Source of the DNA: Streptomyces marinisediminis
GTDB lineage: Bacteria > Actinomycetota > Actinomycetes > Streptomycetales > Streptomycetaceae
DNA length: 64,000 bases
Reading direction: 5' to 3'
Assembly: GCF_026262575.1 (NCBI RefSeq)
Contig: NZ_JAPKFL010000006.1
Coordinates: 124,001 to 188,000 of the forward strand
Made by a program: the position numbers and the translations under genes. This document shows positions 28,454-39,766 of the stretch, one piece after another (the first letter of the stretch is position 1; the number at the start of each line of letters is the position of its first letter). The notes under the pieces were generated by a model. That model was not told the origin of the DNA. It ran no database searches and saw only the letters and a list, made by a program, of their open reading frames with translations.

Positions 28454-30886
28454 GTGTCCGAGCCCCCAGCGCGCCCTGCCGCGGTGCCCACCGCGACGTA
28501 CCGGCTCCAGCTACAGCCGGACTACCCGTTCGCCGCCGCGGCGCGCGACGTGCCGGCCATCGCCGCGCTGGGCGTCTCCCACCTGCACCTGTCCCCGGTG
28601 CTGGAGGCCGTGCCCGGCTCCCCGCACGGCTACGACGTCGTCGACCACACCCGGGTGCGCGGGGAGCTGGGCGGCGAGGCCGGCCTGCGCGCGCTCTCCC
28701 GCACCGCCCGCGAGCACGGCCTGGGCCTGGTGCTGGACATCGTGCCCAACCACATGGCCGTGCCCGCGCCGATGTCGCTCAACGCCCCGCTGTGGTCGGT
28801 CCTGGCCGACGGCCCCGGCTCCCCGTACGCCCACTGGTTCGACATCGACTGGGCCGCCGGAGGCGGCAAGGTGCTGCTGCCCGTGCTCGGCGGCCGCCTC
28901 GGCGACGAGCTGGACGCACTGGGCGTCGTCGACGGCGAGCTGGCCTACGCCGAGCACCGCTTCCCGCTGCGCGCGGGCACCGGGCACCTGCCGCTGCCCG
29001 AGCTGCTGGACGCCCAGCACTACCGCCTCGCCTGGTGGCGGCTGGCCCGCAGCGAGCTGAACTACCGCCGCTTCTTCACCGTCTCGGAGCTGATCGGGCT
29101 GCGGGTGGAGGACCCGGACGTCTTCGACGCCACCCACGAGCGGGTCCTGGCCCTGCTGCGCGAGGGCGTCGTCGACGGGCTGCGCGTGGACCACCCCGAC
29201 GGTCTCGCCGACCCGGGGGCCTACCTGCGCCGCCTGCACGAGCGCACCGGCGGCGCCTGGACGGTGGTGGAGAAGATCCTCGGCCCCGACGAGGCGCTGC
29301 CCGCCGGCTGGCCCGTCGCCGGGACGACCGGCTACGACGCGCTGCGCCGCGTCGACGCCGTCTTCGTCGACCCCGAGGGCGCCGACCGGCTCGCCGCGCT
29401 GTACCGGGAGGTCACCCGGGTGGCCGACGACGCCGGGGGCCGGTGGGCGCCGACCGCGCACCGCGCCGCGCACGAGGTCGTCGAGCACGAACTCGCCGCC
29501 GAGGTGCACCGGCTGGTGCGCGAGGCCCGGGCGGCGCTGGACCGCACCGAGAGCGGGCGGCACGGCGACCACGCCGACTGGGCGCTCGCCCGCGCCCTGC
29601 GCGAGCTGCTGGTGCGGCTGCCCGTCTACCGCCTCTACCCGCCGCCCGACGACGACCCGGCGCTGAGCGCCGACCTGCTGGGCGGCATCGCCGCCGCGGC
29701 GCGCGAGGCGTTCACCGTGCCCGAGGAGGCCGCGACCGTCGACGCGGTGGCCCGGCTGGCGCTCCGGCTGCGCGAGCAGGGGTTCGGGGCCCGCTTCGCG
29801 CAGGTCTCCGGGGCGCTGCGGGCCAAGTCCGTGGAGGACACCGCCTTCTACCGCTACCTGCCGCTGCTGTCGGCCGCCGAGGTGGGCGGCGATCCGGGAC
29901 GGCCCGCCCTGACGCCGGGCGACTTCCACGCCTACTGCGCCCGCGTCCAGCGGGACTGGCCGGCCACCGGCACCGTGCTGTCCACCCACGACACCAAGCG
30001 CAGCGCCGACGTGCGGGCGGCCCTCGCGGCGCTCAGCGAGGACCCGGAGGGCTGGGCCGCGCTGCTCCGCCAGGTGATGGGCGAGGCGGCCCGCCCCCCG
30101 GGCGGAGCCCTGGACGCGCACACCGCCTGGCTGGTGTGGCAGACCGCCTACGGGCTGGGCTGCGGGCCGGACGCCCCCGACCGCGAGCGGCTGACCGGGG
30201 CGCTGCTGAAGTCGGTCCGCGAGGCCGGGCTGCACACCACGTGGACCGAGCCCGACGCCGCGTACGAGGAGCGGGTCCGGCGGTATGTGGACGCAGACGC
30301 CGGTCCCCGCGGCGCCGGGCGCGCGGCGCTGGCCGCCTTCGCCCGCTCCGCCGCGCCGCGGACCCGCGCCACCGCGCTGGGCATGGCCCTGCTGCACCTG
30401 ACCATGCCCGGGGTGCCGGACGTCTACCAGGGCACCCAGCGGCCCTACTTCGCCCTCGTCGACCCCGACAACCGGCGCCCGCCCGCGTTCGACGCGCGAC
30501 CGGCGCCCGGGGAGCACGGGGTCTCGGGGGAGCCCGAGGAGCCGGGGCAGCCGGACGAGAAGGAGCGGCTCACCCGGACGGCCCTGCGGCTGCGCCGGGA
30601 CCACCCGGACTGGTTCGGCGCCAAGGCCGGGTACACGCCGCTGGCCGCGGAGGGCCCGGCCGCCGCGCACTGCCTGGCGTTCGCGCGCGCGGACGCCGTC
30701 GTCACCGTCGTCAGCCGGCTGACGCGGCGGCTGACGGCGGCGGGCGGCTGGCGCGAGACGGCGCTGCCGCTGCCGCCGGGGCGGTGGCGGGACCTGCTGA
30801 CCGGTCAGGCGGCGGCGGGCCGCGTCCCGCTCGCCGGGCTGCTGGCCCGCGGCCCGGTGGCGCTGCTGGTGCGCGAAGGGGACTGA
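28454..30886 (+). CDS. treY: Malto-oligosyltrehalose synthase
   Basis: An 810-residue GH13 enzyme that isomerises the reducing-end bond of malto-oligosaccharides to an alpha-1,1 (trehalose) linkage. N-terminal TATYRLQLQPDYPF and HLHLSPVLEAVPGSPHGYDV are family signatures. DIVPNHMAV holds conserved region I; the nucleophile is in DGLRVDHPDG (about residue 240) and the acid/base in TVVEKILG (about 270). FSR-type C-terminal features include GVPDVYQGTQ. GTG 28454 matches the usual N-terminus; the nearest purine-rich stretch (GGGGAGAAGGGG) is unusually far, so the start is not certain. It works with treZ. Confidence 0.92.
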   Translation: MSEPPARPAAVPTATYRLQLQPDYPFAAAARDVPAIAALGVSHLHLSPVLEAVPGSPHGYDVVDHTRVRGELGGEAGLRALSRTAREHGLGLVLDIVPNHMAVPAPMSLNAPLWSVLADGPGSPYAHWFDIDWAAGGGKVLLPVLGGRLGDELDALGVVDGELAYAEHRFPLRAGTGHLPLPELLDAQHYRLAWWRLARSELNYRRFFTVSELIGLRVEDPDVFDATHERVLALLREGVVDGLRVDHPDGLADPGAYLRRLHERTGGAWTVVEKILGPDEALPAGWPVAGTTGYDALRRVDAVFVDPEGADRLAALYREVTRVADDAGGRWAPTAHRAAHEVVEHELAAEVHRLVREARAALDRTESGRHGDHADWALARALRELLVRLPVYRLYPPPDDDPALSADLLGGIAAAAREAFTVPEEAATVDAVARLALRLREQGFGARFAQVSGALRAKSVEDTAFYRYLPLLSAAEVGGDPGRPALTPGDFHAYCARVQRDWPATGTVLSTHDTKRSADVRAALAALSEDPEGWAALLRQVMGEAARPPGGALDAHTAWLVWQTAYGLGCGPDAPDRERLTGALLKSVREAGLHTTWTEPDAAYEERVRRYVDADAGPRGAGRAALAAFARSAAPRTRATALGMALLHLTMPGVPDVYQGTQRPYFALVDPDNRRPPAFDARPAPGEHGVSGEPEEPGQPDEKERLTRTALRLRRDHPDWFGAKAGYTPLAAEGPAAAHCLAFARADAVVTVVSRLTRRLTAAGGWRETALPLPPGRWRDLLTGQAAAGRVPLAGLLARGPVALLVREGD

Positions 30887-30902
30887 GCGCCGCGCCCCGC
30901 CC

Positions 30903-31448
30903 TCACGGTGCCGTCAGCCGGAAGCCCGGTTCGCCGAAGCGCACCTGGTCGCCGGGGCGCACCGCCACCGAGCCCGTCACCCGGCGGCCGTTCACCCAGG
31001 TGCCGTTGAACGAGCCGAGGTCGCGCAGCGTCCACCCGGCGCCGGTGTGCCGGAGCTGGGCGTGGCGGCGGGAGACGGTGTGGTGGTTCAGCCGCAGCAC
31101 CGAGCCCGCCGCCCGGCCGATGGACAGCGGGTGGGGGCCCGGCCCGGGCAGCAGCAGCTCGGGCAGCCGTTCGGCCTGCCAGGCCTGCCGCAGCCGCCGA
31201 CCGAGCCCGCCGACGCGCCCGACGGCGCGCGCCAGCGCGCCCGGCTCCGGCGGACGCCCGCTCAGGTCGCCCAGCACGGCGTACAGTTCCTCCGGCCGCT
31301 GGGCGCGCAGGATGACCTCCATGCGCTGCTGGAAGGTGTGGGGGGAGACCTGTCCGCGCACGGCGCCCTCCCGCAGCACGTCGAGCGCGCGGTCGCGGTC
31401 CGCGTCGGTCAGGCGCGGTGGCAGGGCGGCGAACTCGAACGTCGTCAT
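30903..31448 (-). CDS. DUF1707 and FHA domain protein
   Basis: A 181-residue cytosolic protein. Residues 10-60 form a DUF1707 (SHOCT-like) domain: LPPRLTDADRDRALDVLREG, then SPHTFQQRMEVILRAQ and ELYAVLGDL. Residues 105-175 form a forkhead-associated domain with LSIGRAAGSVLRL, HHTVSRRHAQL and LRDLGSFNGTWVNG, the phosphothreonine-binding loops. It probably reads Ser/Thr kinase signals. It sits between treY and treZ on the opposite strand. ATG 31448 lies 8 nt after GACAAT, so it may be leaderless. Confidence 0.88.
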   Translation of the reverse strand: MTTFEFAALPPRLTDADRDRALDVLREGAVRGQVSPHTFQQRMEVILRAQRPEELYAVLGDLSGRPPEPGALARAVGRVGGLGRRLRQAWQAERLPELLLPGPGPHPLSIGRAAGSVLRLNHHTVSRRHAQLRHTGAGWTLRDLGSFNGTWVNGRRVTGSVAVRPGDQVRFGEPGFRLTAP

Positions 31449-31593
31449 GGCCGCACATTGTCCGTTCGCGCGCCACGGGTGTCCAGGTCGGCCCCGCCGC
31501 CGGGGTCCGGCCGCCCGGTGACGGGCCCCGGGGCGCGCCGGGCGCGTGCGGCGCGCCGTGGCGCGCGGCGCGCCCGCGCCCGACCATGGAGCC

Positions 31594-33342
31594 ATGCTGT
31601 TCGACGTGTGGGCGCCCCGGGCGGACCGGGTGGCGCTGCGGCTGGTCCGACGCGGCGCCGACGACCCGGCGGGCGCCGCGTCGGACCAGCCCATGGAACC
31701 CGACCCGGCCCGCCCCGGCTGGTGGCGTGCGCAGGCGGCCGCCACCGCCGGCGACCGCTACGGCTTCGTCCTGGACGACGGCCCCGTGCGCCCCGACCCG
31801 CGCTCGCGCCGGCAGCCGGACGGCCCCGAGGGGCTGAGCGCCGTGCCCGACCCCGGCCCCCCGGCCTGGCGGCACCCCTGGCCCGGGCGCGGCCTGCCGG
31901 GGGCGGTGCTCTACGAGCTGCACGTGGGGACGTTCACGCCCGAGGGCACCTTCGCGGCCGCCGCGCACCGCCTGGCCCACCTGGCCGAGCTGGGGGTCAC
32001 CCACGTGCAGCTCATGCCGCTCAGCCCGTTCCCCGGGCGGCACGGCTGGGGCTACGACGGCGTGGCCCCGTGGGCGGTGCACGAGCCCTACGGCGGCCCC
32101 GACGGGCTGCGCGCCTTCGTGGACGCCGCGCACGGCCACGGGCTCGGCGTCGTCCTGGACGTCGTGCACAACCACCTCGGCCCCGCAGGCAACCACCTCC
32201 CCGCCTTCGGCCCCTACTTCACCGAGCGCCACCACACGCCGTGGGGCGCGGCCGTCAACCTGGACGCGCCCGGCTCCGACGAGGTGCGGGCCTACTTCCT
32301 CGGCAGCGCCCTGGCGTTCCTGCGGGACTACCGGCTGGACGGGCTGCGCCTGGACGCGGTCCACGCGCTCGCCGACACCCGGGCCGAGCACTTCCTGGCC
32401 GAGCTGTCCGCCGCCGTCGACGCGCTCGCCGCGGAGCTGGACAGGCCGCTCTTCCTCATCGCCGAGTCCGACCGCAACGACCCGCGCACCACCGCGCCGC
32501 GCGCCGCGGGCGGCCTCGGGCTGCACGGCCAGTGGAACGACGACTTCCACCACGCCCTGCACACCGCGCTCACCGGCGAGGCCCAGGGGTACTACGCCGA
32601 CTTCGCCCGCGCTCCGCTGGCCGCGCTCGCCAAGACGCTGACCGGCGCGTTCTTCCACGACGGCACCTACTCCACCTTCCGCGGCCGGGGCCACGGCGCC
32701 CCCGTGCCCCCGGACACGCCCGCCCACCGGTTCGTCGGCTACGCCCAGACGCACGACCAGGTGGGCAACCGCGCGCTCGGCGACCGGCTCGCGGCCTCCC
32801 TCGCCCCCGAGCTGGCGGCGTGCGCCGCGGCGCTCGTGCTGTGCGGGCCGTTCACCCCGATGCTGTTCATGGGCGAGGAGTGGGGCGCGGGCACGCCCTG
32901 GCAGTACTTCACCGACCACCCCGACCCCCAGCTCGCCGACGCGGTGCGCACCGGGCGGCGGCGGGAGTTCGCCGAGCACGGCTGGCCCGCCGACGCCGTC
33001 CCCGACCCGCAGGACCCGGCGACCCGCGACCGCTCCTGCCTGGACTGGTCCGAACCCGCCCGCGCGCCGCACGCCCGGCTGCTGGAGTGGCACCGGCGCC
33101 TGCTCGCCGTCCGGCGCCGGCACGCCGACCCCGGGGTGCGGCTGCGGGACGTCACCGTGCGCACCGGCGGCCCCGGGCAGCGGTGGCTGACCGTGCGGCA
33201 CGGGGCGCTGCTGGTCGCCGTCAACCTCGGGGACGCCGACGCGGACGTGCCCGCCCTCGCGCACGGCACCCGGCTCGCCGCGACCCACGGCGACGCGGGC
33301 ACCCGGCTGCCGGCCCACGCGGCGGTGGTGGCCCGGGTGTGA
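31594..33342 (+). CDS. treZ: Malto-oligosyltrehalose trehalohydrolase
   Basis: A 582-residue GH13 hydrolase that releases trehalose from maltooligosyl-trehalose. An N-terminal CBM48-like beta domain (FDVWAPRADRVALRL) precedes the barrel. Signatures: YELHVGTFTPEGTF, DVVHNHLGPAGN, nucleophile in DGLRLDAVHAL (about residue 248), acid in FLIAESDRND (about 288), and QTHDQVGNRALGDR. ATG 31594 starts the usual family N-terminus; the Shine-Dalgarno match (GGAG) is too close to be convincing. It completes the TreYZ pathway with treY, 2.7 kb upstream. Confidence 0.93.
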   Translation: MLFDVWAPRADRVALRLVRRGADDPAGAASDQPMEPDPARPGWWRAQAAATAGDRYGFVLDDGPVRPDPRSRRQPDGPEGLSAVPDPGPPAWRHPWPGRGLPGAVLYELHVGTFTPEGTFAAAAHRLAHLAELGVTHVQLMPLSPFPGRHGWGYDGVAPWAVHEPYGGPDGLRAFVDAAHGHGLGVVLDVVHNHLGPAGNHLPAFGPYFTERHHTPWGAAVNLDAPGSDEVRAYFLGSALAFLRDYRLDGLRLDAVHALADTRAEHFLAELSAAVDALAAELDRPLFLIAESDRNDPRTTAPRAAGGLGLHGQWNDDFHHALHTALTGEAQGYYADFARAPLAALAKTLTGAFFHDGTYSTFRGRGHGAPVPPDTPAHRFVGYAQTHDQVGNRALGDRLAASLAPELAACAAALVLCGPFTPMLFMGEEWGAGTPWQYFTDHPDPQLADAVRTGRRREFAEHGWPADAVPDPQDPATRDRSCLDWSEPARAPHARLLEWHRRLLAVRRRHADPGVRLRDVTVRTGGPGQRWLTVRHGALLVAVNLGDADADVPALAHGTRLAATHGDAGTRLPAHAAVVARV

Positions 33343-33439
33343 CCGCCTCCGCCCGTCCCGCCCGGCCACCCGCCCGCCCGGCAACCCGCCCGCCCCGCCG
33401 CCCGCTCGGCTGTCCCCGGGGCGGCCCGGTCCGTGCCGG

Positions 33440-35554
<2,115 letters not shown>

Positions 35555-35852
35555 GGGCCCTCTTTCCTCGTGTTTCGTGTCCGTCGTGTGCGCGGCCGCG
35601 GCCCCGGCGGCTCGCGGTCGTCGCGGTGGTGGCCGTCCTCGCCGTCGCCGTCCCGGCGGTGCCGGCGGCACTCGGACGCCGGCCGGCGCACCGCTCGGTG
35701 ACCACACCCTGTGCACGTCGTGCTACACAAGCGACTATCTTCCCCTGGCGAGGCCGTCAGGCAAAGGAAGTTGGTGGGGCATACTGGCGCCGCGTCCCCG
35801 GCGGCACAGTAGGCTCCTTGATCGAACAACGGGGGCGGAAGGCGGTGCACAG

Positions 35853-37103
35853 GTGAGTTCGGGAGGGCTTGAGCTCCCGCCGGGCGGCAGCGGTCCGGGC
35901 GAGGGCGCCCCCGAAACCCCCGAGGCGCCGCCCGGCGCGGTCTCCCTCGCCCCCACCGTGGAGATCGGCGCCGACCTGGCCTGGGACGCCGGCCAGTGGG
36001 CGGAGGTGCACACCCGGGCCCAGCGCGCCGGGCGCGCCTACATCTGGCTGAACCTGGTCGAGCAGCGGCTGAGGGCCGTCGTCGCCGGGGTGCTCCGGCC
36101 GATCTACGAGCCGGTGCACGGCGAGGAGTGGGTCGTCGCGGCGGCGGGCCCGGCGGGCCAGGAGTGGGTGCAGCGCGCGGTGGCGGTGCGCGAGGTCAGC
36201 CGCCGCAAGGGCTACGTCCTGGACCCGGACGACGACAACCTGCTCTCCTTCCTGACGCTGCCCCAGCTCCGCGAGCTGATGGTCCAGCACTGGCCCTGCT
36301 ACGAGCCGTACCTGGAGGGGCGCCGGGAGCTGGAGCTGGCCCTGGACGAGCTGGAGGTCGCGCGCAGCGCCGTCTCGCGCAACCGGGCGCTGTCGCCGGC
36401 CGTGCTGGCCCAGGCCGAGCGCACCGCGCAGCGGCTGCTGTCGATGCTGGGGGCGGGCGCCGGGGACGCCCCGTCCCAGGGGCGGCTGCCGGCCGACGCC
36501 CTGGAGGAGCTGATCGGCGACCGGTACGCGGACGTCGTCGGCGTCCACCCCGACCGCGTGCGGCTCCAGCGCCGCCTGCCGGCCGAGGACCTCTTCGGCT
36601 CCGCGCGGCGCATCGACGCGATCGGCATAGGGCTGAACCTGCTCGTGCAGAACTACTCCGGACGGCGGTTGATGCGGCTGGCCGACGCCGGCTGCCGCGT
36701 CCGGCTGCTGTTCCTCAACCCGGCCAGCAGCGCGGTGCGCCGCCGCGAGCGCGAGCTGGGGCTCAAGCGCGGGGAGCTGAGCCGCGCGGTGGAGACGAAC
36801 ATCCTGCACATGCGCCGGGTGCGCGCGAACGTGCGGGACCCGGCGGCGTTCCGCATCCACGTCTTCGACGAGACGCCGCGCTTCACCGCCTACCTGGTGG
36901 ACGGCGACGGGCCGGACGGCCTCGCGGTCGTCCAGCCCTACCTGCGCCGCGCGCGCGGCATGGAGTCGCCGGTGCTGGTCCTGCGCGGGGGCGGGCGGAA
37001 CGTGATCAGCGGCGCGGGCCCCGGCCCGGTGGACGAGGGGCTGCTGGGCACCTACCGGGAGGAGTTCGAGTCGGTGTGGGGTGACGCGCGGCCGGTGTCG
37101 TGA
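35853..37103 (+). CDS. SAV2148-type HEPN domain protein
   Basis: A 416-residue protein recognised as the Streptomyces family called SAV2148 HEPN domain-containing. After a Pro/Gly-rich N-terminus, residues 45-250 are helical ([55 protein letters not shown]), matching a HEPN fold. From about residue 230 a second part ([68 protein letters not shown]) looks like the sensor part of PLD/DUF5919-type proteins. HEPN proteins are often RNases, but I cannot identify a clear R-x(4-6)-H motif. Function unknown. Confidence 0.85.
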   Translation: MSSGGLELPPGGSGPGEGAPETPEAPPGAVSLAPTVEIGADLAWDAGQWAEVHTRAQRAGRAYIWLNLVEQRLRAVVAGVLRPIYEPVHGEEWVVAAAGPAGQEWVQRAVAVREVSRRKGYVLDPDDDNLLSFLTLPQLRELMVQHWPCYEPYLEGRRELELALDELEVARSAVSRNRALSPAVLAQAERTAQRLLSMLGAGAGDAPSQGRLPADALEELIGDRYADVVGVHPDRVRLQRRLPAEDLFGSARRIDAIGIGLNLLVQNYSGRRLMRLADAGCRVRLLFLNPASSAVRRRERELGLKRGELSRAVETNILHMRRVRANVRDPAAFRIHVFDETPRFTAYLVDGDGPDGLAVVQPYLRRARGMESPVLVLRGGGRNVISGAGPGPVDEGLLGTYREEFESVWGDARPVS

Positions 37104-37137
37104 CGGGCGCCGGGGCGGGCGCCCGGGCGAAACGGGG

Positions 37138-37167
37138 TTGCACGAGACGTATCGTCTCGCTTAGGGT
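37138..37167 (+). promoter_or_regulatory. Promoter of the glycosyltransferase gene with a TetR-type operator
   Basis: TTGCAC (37138-37143) and TAGGGT (37162-37167) are 18 bp apart. The spacer holds a perfect palindrome CGAGACG-TAT-CGTCTCG at 37143-37159. The ATG lies 7 nt after the -10, so the transcript would be leaderless. A bound dimer would block RNA polymerase. No TetR gene is adjacent in the window. Confidence 0.75.
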
Positions 37168-37174
37168 GCGGGGC

Positions 37175-38374
37175 ATGCCGTCAACACGCCGCGCCCACAT
37201 CGCCATGTTCAGCATCCCCGCCGCCGGCCACGTCCACCCCAGCCTGGAGGTGATGCGCGAACTCGTCGCCCGTGGCCACCGCGTCACCTACGCCGTCCCG
37301 GCGCAGTTCGCCGAAGCGGTCGCCTCCGTCGGGGCCGAGCCGCGGCCCTACACCTCCGTCCTGCCCACCGACGACGACCCCGCCGCCTGGGGCACCGAGC
37401 TGATCGACGCCCTGGAGCTCTTCCTCGACGACGCCGTCCAGGCGCTCCCGCAGCTCGCCCGGGCCTACGCCGGCGACGAGCCCGACCTCGTCCTGTACGA
37501 CATCGCCGCCTACCCCGCCCCCGTCCTGGCCCACCGCTGGGGCGTCCCGGCCGTGCAGCTCTCACCGTGCATGGTGGCCTGGGAGGGCTACGAGGAGGAG
37601 GTCGGCGAAGAGCTGTACGCGCCGGTGCGCACCTCGCCGCGCGGCATCGCCTACACCGCCCGCTTCCGCGCCTGGCTCGCGGAGAACGGCCTGCCCGGCA
37701 CCGACCCCGAGCGGTTCGTCGGCCGACCGCGCCGCAGCCTCGCCCTCATCCCCAGCGCGCTCCAGCCCCAGGCCGACCGCGTGGACCGGTCCGTCTACAC
37801 CTTCACCGGCGCCTGCCAGGGCGACCGCGGCCACCAGGGCGACTGGACGCGCCCCGCGGACGCCGAACGCGTCGTCCTCGTCTCGCTCGGCTCCACCTTC
37901 ACCCGGCAGCCCGCCTTCTACCGGGCGTGCCTGGCCGCCTTCGGCGACCTGCCTGGCTGGCACCTGGTGCTGCAGATCGGCAAGCACGTGGCCGAGGCGG
38001 AGCTCGGCCCGCTGCCGCCCAACGTGGAGGTGCACCGCTGGGTGCCGCAACTGCGCGTTCTCCAGCAGGCCGACCTGTTCGTCACGCACGCCGGGATGGG
38101 CGGCAGCCAGGAGGGGCTGACCTGCGGCGTCCCGATGATCGCCGTCCCGCAGGCGGTGGACCAGTTCACCAACGCCGACCTCCTGGCCGCCCTCGGCGTG
38201 GCACGGCGCATCGACACCGAGGACGCCACCCCCGAGGCCCTGCGCGCGGCCGCACTCGCCCTCACCACCGACCCCGCCCTCCCCGCCCGCTTCACCGCCC
38301 TGCGCACCCGGCTCGACGACGAACCCGGCACCCCCTACGCCGCCGACCTCATCGAAGCCGAACTCCCGACCTGA
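37175..38374 (+). CDS. Macrolide-type glycosyltransferase (GT1, MGT family)
   Basis: A 399-residue GT-B glycosyltransferase of the OleD/Mgt type, which transfer glucose from UDP-glucose to macrolides and other phenolic or alcohol acceptors. The N-terminal [21 protein letters not shown] holds the catalytic histidine. The C-terminal donor-binding block comprises [40 protein letters not shown] and [10 protein letters not shown]. It has no signal peptide. It probably gives resistance by inactivating an antibiotic, by analogy with the family. It is preceded by the TetR-type operator, which suggests induction by a ligand, perhaps the acceptor. Confidence 0.9.
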   Translation: MPSTRRAHIAMFSIPAAGHVHPSLEVMRELVARGHRVTYAVPAQFAEAVASVGAEPRPYTSVLPTDDDPAAWGTELIDALELFLDDAVQALPQLARAYAGDEPDLVLYDIAAYPAPVLAHRWGVPAVQLSPCMVAWEGYEEEVGEELYAPVRTSPRGIAYTARFRAWLAENGLPGTDPERFVGRPRRSLALIPSALQPQADRVDRSVYTFTGACQGDRGHQGDWTRPADAERVVLVSLGSTFTRQPAFYRACLAAFGDLPGWHLVLQIGKHVAEAELGPLPPNVEVHRWVPQLRVLQQADLFVTHAGMGGSQEGLTCGVPMIAVPQAVDQFTNADLLAALGVARRIDTEDATPEALRAAALALTTDPALPARFTALRTRLDDEPGTPYAADLIEAELPT

Positions 38375-38489
38375 CCCGACCCGACGCCCGCACCCACCGG
38401 CGCGCCGGCGCGGCCCCCGCAGTCGCTCCGGAAGTCCCGGCCGCCCCACCGGCCGGGACTCGCCGCAGGCGCCGCCGCCGCTCCCCTCA

Positions 38490-38690
38490 CCTGCCTGCCA
38501 CGGTGGCGTGGTGGGCCGCCGAGGGCGGCGACGCCGTCCGGCGCGGTGCGGTCGGCGAGGAGTCGGCGCGTGCCCGGCGGGGCGGGCCGGTCGCCCCGGT
38601 CGCGGACGGTGACCTCCCGGCCGCGGGCGACGGCCTCCGTGGGGACGGCCCGCCCGACGAAGCGGGTGCCCCGAGGATCAGCGGCTTCAT
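38490..38690 (-). pseudogene. Frameshifted, truncated N-terminus of an NAD-dependent epimerase/dehydratase
   Basis: On the minus strand ATG 38688-38690 begins MKPLILG. After that the reading frame must shift by one base to continue as GTRFVGRAVPTEAVARG followed by REVTVRDRG and later LLADRTAPDG, the standard start of atypical SDR epimerases (nucleotide-binding loop GGTRFVG). The shift coincides with a G run of four where five would keep the frame. After about 60 codons the similarity ends, and the rest of the roughly 330-residue protein is absent. Single-base sequencing error could explain the shift but not the truncation. Confidence 0.65.
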
Positions 38691-38782
38691 GCCCCCACCG
38701 TGCGGCAGGCGTGGCGCGTCCGGTACCGGGGATCGCCGTGGGCGGAATACGCCCACGGCGGACACCGCCGGGTGAGGGGGCG

Positions 38783-38921
38783 TCAGCAGCCGCAGTCCGG
38801 CCACGTGTCGGGGGACTGGCCGCGGGACGCGCCGCAGGCCCACCCGCGCGGGGTGCCGCTGGCGGATGCCGTGGGCCGTCTCGACGGGGAAGCCCTCGCG
38901 GGTCCAGTACTCGATGCCGCC
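38783..38921 (-). pseudogene. C-terminal remnant of a rhodanese-like gene
   Basis: The minus strand encodes GGIEYWTREGFPVETAHGIR, the usual end of a rhodanese domain (GG-I/L-x-x-W-x-x-E-G-x-P-V). In the adjacent frame the stretch ends in SPDTWPDCGC and a TGA at 38783-38785, so a frameshift lies between. Nothing of the domain's N-terminal half or catalytic cysteine loop is found upstream, where the sirohydrochlorin chelatase gene ends 70 bp away. The fragment therefore looks like a deletion remnant. The assignment rests on a short motif. Confidence 0.5.
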
Positions 38922-38991
38922 GGTTCGGCCCCCGCCCCCCCGGCCGGTGACGCCGGGCGCTCCGGCAGGCCGCGGCGGCGGCCGACCGGGG

Positions 38992-39747
38992 TCAGGCGGC
39001 GGCCAGGAGGGGGCGGGCGGCCGCCGTCTCGGCGTAGCGGCTCAGCAGCAGGCGCGCGAGCTCGGGGGCGTCGGCCAGCACCGGGGCGAGCAGGTCGGCG
39101 CCCGCCTCGCGCGCGCCGGCCGCGATGCGGTCCGGCAGGAACCCGGGGGCGATGACGTAGGGGGCGACCACCACGCGGCGGACGCCGTCGGCGCGCAGGG
39201 CGCGGACGGCGTCCGCCGTGCGGGGCGGGGATGCGGAGGCGAACGCAGGACGCACGGCGCACCAACCGGTGGTACGCCGCCACTCCCGCGCGGTTTCTGC
39301 GATCACTGCGATCGCCTCCGGGTCTGTGGAGCCGGCCGCGGCGAGGACCACGCCGGTCGCCGGGACGGCACCGCGGTCCAGGCCGGCGTCGGCCAGGCGG
39401 CGTTCCAGCGCCCGGTGCAGCAGCGCGTGCGGCCCGAGGACGCCCGCCTGGCGCACGGTGAGCCCGGGCAGGCGCGCGGTCGCCTCGCGCAGCACGGCCG
39501 GGATGTCGGTCTTGGCGTGGAAGGCGCGCGTCAGCAGCAGCGGCAGCGCCACGACCTCGCGCTCGCCCGCGGTGTGCAGCCGGGTGAGCACCTGGGGCAC
39601 GGTGGGGGTGTCGAAGTCCAGGTAGCCCACCTCGACGCGGACGCCGGGGGCCAGCGAGCGGACGCGGGAGCACAGCGCCGCGACGGTGGCGGCGTGCCGG
39701 GGGTCGCGGCTGCCGTGGGCGACGACGAGCAGGGTGGGGGAGCGCAT
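38992..39747 (-). CDS. Sirohydrochlorin chelatase (CbiX-like)
   Basis: A 251-residue chelatase of the CbiX/SirB class that inserts iron (or cobalt) into sirohydrochlorin. Two homologous halves are visible. The first begins LLVVAHGSRDPRHAATVAAL with the metal-binding histidine, and continues VVALPLLLTRAFHAKTDIP. The second half contains VVLAAAGSTDPEA and VVVAPYVIAPGFLPDRI. Its place next to the sulfonate-type transporter and the cys cluster points to sirohaem for the sulfite reductase SirA. ATG 39747; the upstream permease gene ends 19 bp away in the same direction. Confidence 0.9.
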   Translation of the reverse strand: MRSPTLLVVAHGSRDPRHAATVAALCSRVRSLAPGVRVEVGYLDFDTPTVPQVLTRLHTAGEREVVALPLLLTRAFHAKTDIPAVLREATARLPGLTVRQAGVLGPHALLHRALERRLADAGLDRGAVPATGVVLAAAGSTDPEAIAVIAETAREWRRTTGWCAVRPAFASASPPRTADAVRALRADGVRRVVVAPYVIAPGFLPDRIAAGAREAGADLLAPVLADAPELARLLLSRYAETAAARPLLAAA

Positions 39748-39766
39748 CGTGGATCGGTCCGTTCCG

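Noticed and set aside
35744..35775. Imperfect hairpin (CTTCC...GGAAG with CCTG/CAGG) between glgX and the HEPN gene
   Set aside because: The stem has unpaired bases and no clear role. It could be part of either promoter region, so it is not listed as a feature.
38487..38843. A continuous 118-codon minus-strand gene
   Set aside because: The frame joins the out-of-frame end of a rhodanese remnant to the frameshifted start of an epimerase. Two decayed genes explain the motifs better than one intact gene.
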